Source: Mailhella sp.
Lineage (GTDB): Bacteria > Desulfobacterota > Desulfovibrionia > Desulfovibrionales > Desulfovibrionaceae
Direction of reading: 5' to 3'
NCBI GenBank assembly: GCA_024404335.1
Contig: JAKSQA010000044.1
Span: forward strand, 1 to 7,470
DNA: 7,470 nucleotides
Every line of letters begins with the position of its first letter. The stretch's first letter is position 1. Both the position numbers and the translations under genes were made by a program. Positions 1 through 5,816 of the stretch are shown piece after piece. The notes below the pieces were generated by a model that made no database searches, was not told the DNA's origin, and saw only the letters and a list, made by a program, of their open reading frames with translations.

Positions 1-643
1 CCGCAGCCGACAGGACCATGTCCCTGGGGTCGTAGCGGCGCATGATGTAGTCCCGCATCATCCCGGGCGTCAGCCCACGGAGGGCCTTCTCCGTCCCTAT
101 CACCGGAGTCTCATAGGGAGTCCCGCGCAGGGCGGAGGCCATGGACATCTGGAACAGGCGGGTCATCGGGCTGTCGGCCCGCTTCCTCTCCTCCGCGATG
201 GCGACCTCGCGTTCCGTATCGAGGTCCTGCTGCCTGGGCAGGGGGTCGAATGCAAGGTCGGGCACGGCCTCCATCGCCTCCTTCCAGCTGGCCGAGGGCA
301 GGTCCGTCAGGTACGTCGTCATGTCGTATGAGGTATAGGCGTTCATCGAGCCGCCCGCGTTCTCGACCTTGCGGTCAACACCGCCGCCGCTTGTGGCGGA
401 GCCCTTGAAGACCATGTGCTCGAGCATGTGGCTCAGGCCGGCCTCTTCCGGCCGCTCCCATGCCGAGCCCGCCTTCACGAAAAGACGGACCGAGACGAGG
501 GGAAAGCGGCTGTCGGCGCTGACCAGCACGGACAGGCCGTTCCCCAGCCGGTAGACGTCGGGCGAGGAGATCGCCGCCGCGTACGCCGGCGACACGGAAA
601 AGAACAGTGCCAGGCATGCCGCCTGCAGGCATTTCAGATTCAT
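1..643 (-). CDS. M16-family zinc metallopeptidase, secreted, N-terminal part (cut by window edge)
   Basis: This is an open frame of 214 codons with no stop before the left edge, so the C-terminal part is outside the window. The protein starts with an apparent Sec signal peptide: Lys at residue 4, a hydrophobic stretch over residues 5-19, and a likely signal peptidase I site after Ala-Tyr-Ala around residue 22. The mature part has the inverted zinc motif HXXEH as HMLEH (His72, Glu75, His76) followed by MVFKGS. By family spacing, Glu152 in the AEERKR stretch, 76 residues on, is the third zinc ligand. The segment after it (SPMTRLFQ, then GTPYETPVIGT) is also typical of the first M16 domain. M16 proteins degrade or process peptides, here probably in the periplasm; the substrate cannot be told. 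AGGAG (649-653) lies 5 bases before the ATG. The gene follows the pheT terminator, so it is probably transcribed separately, but I found no convincing promoter. A Cys at residue 10 is not a lipobox. Confidence 0.93.
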   Translation of the reverse strand, partial: MNLKCLQAACLALFFSVSPAYAAAISSPDVYRLGNGLSVLVSADSRFPLVSVRLFVKAGSAWERPEEAGLSHMLEHMVFKGSATSGGGVDRKVENAGGSMNAYTSYDMTTYLTDLPSASWKEAMEAVPDLAFDPLPRQQDLDTEREVAIAEERKRADSPMTRLFQMSMASALRGTPYETPVIGTEKALRGLTPGMMRDYIMRRYDPRDMVLSAA

Positions 644-751
644 CAGTGCTCCTGATACGGGATATCCGTTTTTCCCGACGATGGCATATTCCGATGGTTT
701 CAGCCATGCCTTTCCGCCGGGATTTCTCTGACAAAGTCTTTCCCGCATACG

Positions 752-777
752 AAAAAGGCCGCATGAAGCGGCCTTTT
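752..777 (-). terminator. Intrinsic terminator after pheT
   Basis: On the minus strand a GGCCGC / GCGGCC stem (768-773 with 757-762) encloses a 5-base loop (763-767) and runs into a TTTTT tract (756-752). Outer A-T pairs extend the stem to 10 bp. It begins 20 bases after the pheT stop codon and so marks the end of the thrS-to-pheT operon. The A-run on the other side would let it work on both strands, but no plus-strand gene needs it. Confidence 0.85.
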
Positions 778-796
778 CCACTGGTGTGTTTCTATT

Positions 797-3214
797 TTAG
801 ATAGTCACGCCGAGGGCCTTGACCACGCCGGAGACGATCTTCTCGCGCTCTTTGTCCACCTCGCCGTCCTGCAGGGTGCGGTCGGCCCTGCGGAAGGTGA
901 GGCGCACGGTGATGTTCCTCGACCCGGAATCCTTCGGCTCATAGACGTCGAGCAGCTCGGCGCCCTCAAGAAGCGAGGTCTTCACACCGGATACTGCGGA
1001 AAGCACATCCTGCACGAGGACGGACCTGGAAGCGATGAAGGTCACGTCACGCTTCACGGCGGGATAGACCGGAAGCTGGCGGAAGACGCGTCTGCTCACG
1101 GAGGACTCGGCGCGCAGCAGGTCCATGTCGACGTCGGCATACCATACGGCCTTGCGGGCGAGGTACTCGTCGGCGAGCGCGGGCTTCAGGCGGCCGATCA
1201 CACCTGCCTCACGGCCGTCGGCAAGCTTCACGGCAACGGCCGGCGCGAGATAGGGATGCCCCTCCGCCATGGAGAAGGAAGGCTTCGCAAGGCCGAGATA
1301 CGCGAAGAGCTTCTCGACGATGCCCTTGATGTCGATGTAGTCCATGTCCTCGTCAGCATGGGCCCAGCTCTCCTCATAGCGGGAGCCGTACAGCACCATG
1401 GCGAGATGGCGGACCTCACGCACGGTCGTGTCCGATGCGGGGTCGGCCGTGAAGGCCTCGGCGACTTCGAAGAGCCTCACGCCCGAGGCGCCCTGCGAGA
1501 TGTTCTGGCGCACGTTCTGGAAAAGCCCGGGGGCCAGTTCCGTGCGGAGCACGTCCTGCTCGGCGGTCAGGGGATTCATGATGACCACCCGGCCTTCCCT
1601 GGGGAGCCCGAGATGGTCGAGGTCGCGGTTGCCCACGAAGCTGTAGTTGACGGCCTCGTTCATGCCCAGGCCAGCGGCCCAGTGCTTCACACGCATCATG
1701 AAGGCGTGACGGCCTTCGGGCTCGCCGAAGCGGGCGAGCACCTGGGGGATGGAGGGAAGCGTGCCCTCAAGGCTGTCGACGCCGTTGAAGATGGCGATCT
1801 CCTCAATGAGGTCGGCCTCGCGGGTCAGGTCGTAGCGCCATCCGGGGGCCTTCACGTTCCATTCGTCGGAGGAGACGGCCTCCACGGTGCAGCCGAGGCT
1901 TTCGAGGGTCCTGCGGCAGAACTCGTCCGTGAGGCTGACGCCCAGCAGCCCCTCCGCCTTCGCCCTGCGGAAGCGGATCTCGGGAGCCTTCCAGGGCTGC
2001 GGCGTGCATGCGCAGATGCCGCGGCACACGTCGGCGCCGGAAAGCTCGGCCATGAGGGCTGCCGCGCGGTCGAGCGCGAAGGCCATCCCGGTGGGATCCA
2101 CGCCGCGCTCATAGCGGTAGGAGGCCTCGCTGTTGAGGGCAAGGCGGCGCGCCGTCATGCGGATGCTGCGGGGGCGGAAGACCGCGCATTCCAGGAACAC
2201 GCTCTCGCTTTCGCCGGTGATCTCGGTCTCCAGGCCGCCCATCACGCCGGCAAGGGCCACGGGCTTCTCCGCATCGCAGATCAGGCCGTCGCCGGCCCTG
2301 AGCAGACGCTCCTGACCGTCAAGCGTGGTGATCTTCTCGCCGTCGGCGGCTTCGCGCACGATAATGCGCCCGCCTGCGAGACGGTTGTGGTCGAAGGCAT
2401 GCAGAGGCTGGCCGAGCTCCATGAGGATGTAGTTCGTCACGTCGACGAGGTTCGATATGGCGCGGACGCCGACGGCGTTCAGGCGCCACCTCATCCAGGC
2501 GGGGGAAGGTGCGACCTTAGCGCCCTTGAGGATGCGGCCGGTGTAGGAGGGGCAGAGCCCTCCGTCGCGGACCTCGACCGGCACGGCACCGCTCATGTCC
2601 TCGCCCTTCTCCTCAAGCGTGAAGGAGGGAAGCGTCACGGGCAGGCCGAGATAGGCGCTCACGATGCGGGCGAAGCCCAGGACCGAGAGGCAGTCGGCAC
2701 GGTTGGGAGTGATGCTGATGTCCAGCACCTCGCGGTCGAGCTCGTAGGCGTCGACGAACTTCTCGCCGAGCGCGGGCTTCCTTCCGGACCTGTTCGTCTC
2801 GGGAAGGACGAGGATGCCGTTGTGGTCCTCGGAAAGCTGCATCTCACGCTCGGAGCAGATCATGCCGAAGGAAGGCACGCCGCGGAGCTTCGCCTTCTTC
2901 ATGACAAGCCCGCCGGGAAGCGTGGCACCCACAGGGGCCACGCAGACGAGCTGGCCGGCGGCGACATTGGGGGCGCCGCAGACTATGGGCAGGGGCTCCT
3001 CGGCGCCGACATCGACGGTGCAGACATGGAGATGGTCGGAGTCGGGATGGGCCTCGCAGGTCAGCACACGGCCGACGACGACGCCGGATATCTCGTCATA
3101 GGGCTGCGTGACCTCCTCGAGCTCAAGCCCGAGCATGGTCAGCATCTCGCCCAGTTCTTCTGCCGTACCCGTGTACGGAACGAATTCCTTAAGCCAGTTG
3201 AAACTTAAAAGCAT
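797..3214 (-). CDS. pheT: Phenylalanine--tRNA ligase, beta subunit
   Basis: This is the beta subunit of the (alpha-beta)2 phenylalanyl-tRNA synthetase; it binds and proofreads tRNA-Phe in the cytoplasm. The 805 residues are full length for the long bacterial form. Domains in order: an N-terminal fold ending in an EMAP-like tRNA-binding domain (about 39-150, with AHPDSDHLHVC and the SFGMICSERE segment); the B3/4 editing domain (about 213-385, with LHAFD at 271-275 and GVMGG at 323-327), which clears mischarged Tyr-tRNA; the B5 domain (about 407-475, with TREADLIEEIA); a catalytic-like core without a catalytic role (about 500-690); and a C-terminal ferredoxin-fold anticodon-binding domain (about 712-804, with LPVYPAVKRDVTF). 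The start ATG has AGGAGA (3221-3226) 6 bases upstream. pheT lies 33 bases after the pheS stop, so the two subunits are surely co-transcribed, which suits a stable heterotetramer. The stop is TAA and a terminator follows. No truncation or frameshift is visible. Confidence 0.98.
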   Translation of the reverse strand: MLLSFNWLKEFVPYTGTAEELGEMLTMLGLELEEVTQPYDEISGVVVGRVLTCEAHPDSDHLHVCTVDVGAEEPLPIVCGAPNVAAGQLVCVAPVGATLPGGLVMKKAKLRGVPSFGMICSEREMQLSEDHNGILVLPETNRSGRKPALGEKFVDAYELDREVLDISITPNRADCLSVLGFARIVSAYLGLPVTLPSFTLEEKGEDMSGAVPVEVRDGGLCPSYTGRILKGAKVAPSPAWMRWRLNAVGVRAISNLVDVTNYILMELGQPLHAFDHNRLAGGRIIVREAADGEKITTLDGQERLLRAGDGLICDAEKPVALAGVMGGLETEITGESESVFLECAVFRPRSIRMTARRLALNSEASYRYERGVDPTGMAFALDRAAALMAELSGADVCRGICACTPQPWKAPEIRFRRAKAEGLLGVSLTDEFCRRTLESLGCTVEAVSSDEWNVKAPGWRYDLTREADLIEEIAIFNGVDSLEGTLPSIPQVLARFGEPEGRHAFMMRVKHWAAGLGMNEAVNYSFVGNRDLDHLGLPREGRVVIMNPLTAEQDVLRTELAPGLFQNVRQNISQGASGVRLFEVAEAFTADPASDTTVREVRHLAMVLYGSRYEESWAHADEDMDYIDIKGIVEKLFAYLGLAKPSFSMAEGHPYLAPAVAVKLADGREAGVIGRLKPALADEYLARKAVWYADVDMDLLRAESSVSRRVFRQLPVYPAVKRDVTFIASRSVLVQDVLSAVSGVKTSLLEGAELLDVYEPKDSGSRNITVRLTFRRADRTLQDGEVDKEREKIVSGVVKALGVTI

Positions 3215-3247
3215 AATTCTTCTCCTCGAAAGGATTCAGGCACGGGC

Positions 3248-4288
3248 CTATACAGGGAACTGATGGAGGAACCGTATGTCGTTCTCGAAATTCATGCGCA
3301 GGTCGGTCAGGCCGTACTTGAGCATGGCGATGCGCTCCACGCCGAGTCCGAATGCGAAGCCGGAAACCTCGTCGGGGTCATAGCCCACGGAGCGGAACAC
3401 AGCGGGATCGACCATGCCGGATCCGAGGATCTCAAGCCATCCTGAGCCCTTGCAGACGCGGCAGGGCTGGCCGTCGATGTGGCCGCGGCCGCCGCACTGG
3501 GCGCACGACATATCGACCTCGACGCTCGGCTCCGTGAAGGGGAAGAAGCTGGGGCGGAACCGCACGCGCGTGCTGCCGCCGAAGACGGCGCGCAGGAAGG
3601 CCGTCAGCGTGCCCCGAAGATCGGCCATCGTGACATGCCTGTCGACAAGGAGGCCCTCAATCTGATGGAACATGGGCGTATGCGTGACGTCGGAATCCCG
3701 GCGGTACACCTTGCCGGGCCCGATGATCGCAAGGGGAGGCCTGCGGTTCATCATGGTGCGCACCTGCACGCAGGAGGTATGGGCGCGGAGAAGGACCTTG
3801 TCGTTGATGTACAGCGTGTCCTGCATGTCGCGGGCAGGATGCTCAGGCGGCATGTTGAGCGCTTCGAAGCAGTTGAAGTCCGTCTCGACCTCGGGGCCGC
3901 CCGCGATCTCGTAGCCCATGCTGCGGAAGACGGAGCAGACCTCCTCCATGGCAAGGGTGATGGGGTGGAGCGAACCGTTCCAGAGCGTCCTTCCGGGGAG
4001 GCTGCAGTCGAAGCCGGCGAGGAAGGCGGCCTCGCGCTCCTGCTCCTGCAGGGCCTTGCGCTCGTCAAGCAGTTCGGTCATGCGCTGCTTCACCGCGTTG
4101 GCGGCCTGGCCGAACGCGGGGCGTTCCGCAGGGGAAAGGTCGCGGAGGTGGGACATCAGTTCGGCAAGGCGGCCCTTGCGGCCCAGGAAATCGACCCGGG
4201 CGGCCTCAAGGTCGGCATCGCCTGCAACCTTCCGGAGACGCTCTTCAAGCTCTCCGGGCAGGCCGTTCAGTTGGGCAAGGAGATCCAT
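3248..4288 (-). CDS. pheS: Phenylalanine--tRNA ligase, alpha (catalytic) subunit
   Basis: This is the catalytic subunit of phenylalanyl-tRNA synthetase, which activates Phe with ATP and charges tRNA-Phe. The 346 residues fit the family. An N-terminal coiled-coil arm (about 1-90) that contacts tRNA is followed by the class II core. Visible core signatures are [15 protein letters not shown] (131-145), motif 2 around [20 protein letters not shown] (193-212) and motif 3 in [17 protein letters not shown] (310-326). Residues 262-283 form an insertion with two CXXCXGXG units (Cys262, 265, 276, 279) that probably binds zinc. The E. coli enzyme lacks this insertion, though I believe other bacterial PheS proteins have similar Cys-rich loops. 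The start ATG has AGGAG (4295-4299) 6 bases upstream, directly after a strong hairpin. The gene sits downstream of a strong terminator-like hairpin with no room for a promoter, so its expression is probably set by transcription passing that hairpin. The stop codon is TAG. Confidence 0.98.
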   Translation of the reverse strand: MDLLAQLNGLPGELEERLRKVAGDADLEAARVDFLGRKGRLAELMSHLRDLSPAERPAFGQAANAVKQRMTELLDERKALQEQEREAAFLAGFDCSLPGRTLWNGSLHPITLAMEEVCSVFRSMGYEIAGGPEVETDFNCFEALNMPPEHPARDMQDTLYINDKVLLRAHTSCVQVRTMMNRRPPLAIIGPGKVYRRDSDVTHTPMFHQIEGLLVDRHVTMADLRGTLTAFLRAVFGGSTRVRFRPSFFPFTEPSVEVDMSCAQCGGRGHIDGQPCRVCKGSGWLEILGSGMVDPAVFRSVGYDPDEVSGFAFGLGVERIAMLKYGLTDLRMNFENDIRFLHQFPV

Positions 4289-4300
4289 GTCAGGCTCCTG

Positions 4301-4323
4301 GCGCTGGCCGGTACCGGCCGCGC
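4301..4323 (-). promoter_or_regulatory. GC-rich hairpin abutting the pheS ribosome binding site
   Basis: A perfect 14-base palindrome (4306-4319, GGCCGGTACCGGCC) can fold as a 5-bp stem with a GTAC loop. It is extended by GCGC / GCGC pairing (4320-4323 with 4301-4304) past a single bulged base. Its 3' side ends one base before the AGGAG of pheS (4299-4295). It lies between the upstream terminator and the pheS start, so it would be in the mRNA 5' of pheS. A role in translation or mRNA stability is inference only. Confidence 0.5.
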
Positions 4324-4325
4324 GG

Positions 4326-4364
4326 AAAAAAATGAAAAGGGTGCAGGGAAAAGCCCTGCACCCT
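4326..4364 (-). terminator. Strong intrinsic terminator / likely attenuator between rplT and pheS
   Basis: On the minus strand AGGGTGCAGGG (4364-4354) pairs perfectly over 11 bp with CCCTGCACCCT (4348-4338) around the 5-base loop CTTTT. The stem is followed by TTT, then CA, then a run of seven T (4332-4326). It lies 66 bases after the rplT stop. Only 37 bases separate the T-run from the pheS ATG, and these hold another hairpin and the ribosome binding site rather than a promoter. pheST must therefore be read through this element, which makes conditional termination likely. E. coli pheST is known to be controlled by an attenuator at the same place. Confidence 0.85.
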
Positions 4365-4370
4365 CTAAGA

Positions 4371-4384
4371 CGGGGTCATCCCCG
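4371..4384 (-). other. Small hairpin just upstream of the rplT-pheS terminator
   Basis: CGGGG (4384-4380) and CCCCG (4375-4371) can pair around the loop ATGA, 6 bases before the terminator stem begins. It could be a pause hairpin or part of an alternative fold of the attenuator region. The stem is short (5 bp, all G-C), so its role is only a guess. Confidence 0.35.
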
Positions 4385-4430
4385 AAAACAGTCGGAAGTA
4401 GCGGCAGTCCGCCGTTCCGCCCGGCCGGAC

Positions 4431-4784
4431 TTACGCCAGCTTGGACTTGGCCAGTTCGACGATGGCGGCGAAGTCGGCCTTCTCGCGGACGGCGAGATCA
4501 GCAAGCATCTTGCGGTTGATTTCCACGCCGGCGATCTTGAGACCGTTGACGAGGCGGGAATAGGACAAGCCGTTGATGCGGGCGCCAGCGTTGATACGCT
4601 GGATCCACAGGCGGCGGAAAGCACGCTTGCGGAGCTTGCGGCCCTCGAAAGCATAATTCAGGGAACGTTCAACGGCTTCGCGGGCGATGCGGTACAGACG
4701 GCTGCGTCCGCCGCGGAAGCCCTTGGCCATATCCATATATTTCTTGTGCCGGCGATGGGCAGCAAGACCTCTCTTCACACGCAT
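4431..4784 (-). CDS. rplT: 50S ribosomal protein L20
   Basis: L20 binds 23S rRNA early in assembly of the large ribosomal subunit. The protein is 117 residues, the usual length, and follows the family from end to end: [23 protein letters not shown] at the very basic N-terminus, RSRLYRIA (27-34), [18 protein letters not shown] (59-76), then the globular part with [14 protein letters not shown]. The start ATG has GGAGGA (4791-4796) 6 bases upstream. It follows rpmI after 103 structured bases, the usual L35-L20 pairing. In E. coli and Bacillus L20 represses its own operon by binding mRNA folds that mimic its rRNA site; whether the hairpins upstream here do so is not shown by the sequence. The stop is TAA and a terminator-like hairpin follows. 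Confidence 0.98.
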   Translation of the reverse strand: MRVKRGLAAHRRHKKYMDMAKGFRGGRSRLYRIAREAVERSLNYAFEGRKLRKRAFRRLWIQRINAGARINGLSYSRLVNGLKIAGVEINRKMLADLAVREKADFAAIVELAKSKLA

Positions 4785-4838
4785 GGATTATCCTCCATAT
4801 TTCATTCCCGCGAGGCGGAGATCAGGCCAGCGGGAGTT

Positions 4839-4886
4839 GAGCCGCAGGGCGGCGAAATTCGGCTCCAGGATCCGGCGAAGCCGGAT
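4839..4886 (-). promoter_or_regulatory. Structured rpmI-rplT spacer with two hairpins
   Basis: Immediately after the rpmI stop codon a perfect 7-bp inverted repeat, ATCCGGC-TTC-GCCGGAT (4886-4870), can form a hairpin without a T-run, so it is not a terminator. Next, GAGCCG (4865-4860) can pair with CGGCTC (4844-4839) across 15 bases. A third, weaker CCCGC/GCGGG pairing lies closer to rplT. Such folds could protect the mRNA, limit readthrough between the two cistrons, or form part of an L20 control site; the last is inference. Confidence 0.45.
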
Positions 4887-4887
4887 G

Positions 4888-5085
4888 CTAGGCGTAGGGC
4901 ATCAGACGCTTGACGGACTTCAGGTTCGCGCTGTCGACGAGAGCACCCTTGCCGAGACGGGCACGGCGCTTGGCATCCTTCTTGGTGAGGATGTGGCGGA
5001 GGTTCTGACGACGACGACGGAACTTTCCGCTGCCGGTGGTGCTGAAACGCTTGGCGGCAGAACGGCTGGTCTTGATCTTAGGCAT
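4888..5085 (-). CDS. rpmI: 50S ribosomal protein L35
   Basis: L35 is a small basic protein of the large ribosomal subunit. The product is 65 residues, the normal size, starting MPKIKTSRSAAKRF, with the typical Lys/Arg-rich middle (KFRRRRQNLRHILTKK, 21-36) and ending KSVKRLMPYA. The start is fixed by family length and by AAGGAG (5092-5097) 6 bases upstream. The reading frame is open further up to an ATG at 5268, but that extension has no L35 character and crosses the infC terminator. rpmI is separated from infC by 179 bases with a terminator and a promoter-like sequence, so it may begin its own transcript with rplT. The stop codon is TAG, with a hairpin right after it. Confidence 0.98.
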   Translation of the reverse strand: MPKIKTSRSAAKRFSTTGSGKFRRRRQNLRHILTKKDAKRRARLGKGALVDSANLKSVKRLMPYA

Positions 5086-5091
5086 AGCCAA

Positions 5092-5123
5092 CTCCTTGAT
5101 ATTCGTCCCTTCTCCTGAGGAGA
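5092..5123 (-). promoter_or_regulatory. rpmI ribosome binding site with upstream complementary hairpin
   Basis: The rpmI Shine-Dalgarno AAGGAG (5097-5092) is preceded by TCTCC-TCA-GGAGA (5123-5111), a small inverted repeat. Its first arm, TCTCCT, is complementary both to its own second arm and to the rpmI Shine-Dalgarno. The two pairings exclude each other, so the mRNA could switch between an open and a masked ribosome binding site. The stems are short (5-6 bp), so this is a suggestion only. Confidence 0.35.
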
Positions 5124-5150
5124 TGGGCGATTGGGCATCACAAAGACGGG

Positions 5151-5179
5151 AGTATGCAGTATTTCCCCGCAACCTGCAA
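5151..5179 (-). promoter_or_regulatory. Possible sigma-70 promoter for rpmI-rplT
   Basis: TTGCAG (5179-5174) and CATACT (5156-5151) are separated by 17 bases, the ideal spacing. They match the -35 and -10 consensus at 3 of 6 and 4 of 6 positions. The site lies after the infC terminator and about 65 bases before the rpmI start, where a promoter would be expected if the terminator is efficient. The match is modest and unproven. Confidence 0.35.
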
Positions 5180-5231
5180 GCGAAAACTCCGCTCCCGCGC
5201 AAAATCTTTTCCCTTCCACGGAGGAAGGCTG

Positions 5232-5258
5232 AAAAAGCCCGCATGCACGCATGCGGGC
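5232..5258 (-). terminator. Intrinsic terminator after infC
   Basis: GCCCGCATG (5258-5250) pairs perfectly over 9 bp with CATGCGGGC (5245-5237) around a 4-base loop, and TTTTT (5236-5232) follows. The stem starts 6 bases after the infC stop codon. A second, weaker hairpin (CCTTCC/GGAAGG, 5228-5223 with 5217-5212) comes just after the T-run. The element would end or thin out transcription from thrS-infC before rpmI. Confidence 0.8.
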
Positions 5259-5264
5259 CGGATT

Positions 5265-5816
5265 TCATTTCTTGGGCAGAGGAATGAGAAGCATCTGAAG
5301 GGTACGGCCTTCGGCGCTGGGGGCCTGCTCGACCTTGCCTACATCAGCGGTATCCGCGATGATCTTGTCGAGAATGGACTCACCGCGGTCCTTATGCACG
5401 ATCTCCCGGCCGCGGAAGAACACGGTGACCTTGCAGCGGTCGCCGTCCTCGAGGAACCGGCGGATGTGGCGCACCTTCGTCTCGTAGTCATGGTCGTCGG
5501 TCTTGGGACGGACCTTGATTTCCTTGATCTGCACCACGGTCTGGTTCTTCTTGGCTTCCTTCTTCTTCTGCTGCTGTTCGTACTTGAACTTGCCGAAGTC
5601 CATGATGCGGCAGACAGGCGGTTCCGCATTCGCGGCGACTTCCACCAGATCGTAGCCGATCTCACGGGCCATGGCTATGGCATCAGAACAGGGAAGGATG
5701 CCGATCTGCTCACCTTCCGCACCGATAACCCGGACTTCGCGGGCGCGAATCTGCTCGTTGCGGCGCACACCGTCCTGCGGGACGTCGCGGCGAGGTCTCA
5801 TGTTAGGCGAAGCTAT
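5265..5816 (-). CDS. infC: Translation initiation factor IF-3, with probable AUA start
   Basis: IF3 binds the 30S subunit, keeps it from joining 50S too early, and rejects non-standard start codons. The family pattern is clear: an N domain opening [15 protein letters not shown], the DFGKFKYEQ signature, a Lys-rich linker, and a C domain with KEIKVRP, FFRGREI and the end LLIPLPKK. The first ATG is at 5801 and gives 178 residues; it lies one base after the thrS stop and has no ribosome binding site at normal distance. Five codons upstream in frame is ATA (5816-5814), 8 bases after GGAGG (5829-5825), giving 183 residues; a TGA stop lies two codons before it. I chose ATA because of that spacing and because E. 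coli infC is known to start at AUU for autocontrol. Many annotations would use 5801. With the ATA start the gene overlaps thrS by 14 bases. The stop is TGA and a terminator follows. Confidence 0.96.
   Translation of the reverse strand: MASPNMRPRRDVPQDGVRRNEQIRAREVRVIGAEGEQIGILPCSDAIAMAREIGYDLVEVAANAEPPVCRIMDFGKFKYEQQQKKKEAKKNQTVVQIKEIKVRPKTDDHDYETKVRHIRRFLEDGDRCKVTVFFRGREIVHKDRGESILDKIIADTADVGKVEQAPSAEGRTLQMLLIPLPKK

Noticed and set aside
614..643. Lipoprotein signal in the M16 gene (Cys at residue 10)
   Set aside because: The residues before it are Gln-Ala-Ala, not a proper lipobox, and the hydrophobic stretch continues past the Cys to a good signal peptidase I site.
644..751. Promoter for the M16 gene
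   Set aside because: A TTGTCA is present on the minus strand, but no good -10 sequence lies at 16-18 bases from it. I found no sigma-54 pattern either, so I do not call one.
375..764. A 129-codon minus-strand open frame over the start of the M16 gene
   Set aside because: It is in a different frame from the M16 coding sequence, which has a clear signal peptide, HXXEH motif and ribosome binding site; the start of this frame lies inside the pheT terminator.
1256..3208. A 650-codon open frame on the plus strand opposite pheT
   Set aside because: It mirrors pheT. In GC-rich genes, stop codons are rare in the opposing frame because third positions are mostly G or C. The product has low-complexity Ala/Gly/His-rich composition, no recognisable domain and no ribosome binding site that I can see.
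3479..4913. Plus-strand open frames of 346 and 331 codons opposite pheS and rplT
   Set aside because: These are also shadows of conserved minus-strand genes; the frames cross several gene boundaries and terminators, and the predicted proteins are Arg/Ser- or Ala/Glu-rich without family features.
5086..5268. N-terminal extension of rpmI to an ATG at 5268
   Set aside because: The frame is open, but the extra 61 residues contain no L35 sequence, run through the infC terminator and overlap the infC stop. The family start at 5085 has a good Shine-Dalgarno.
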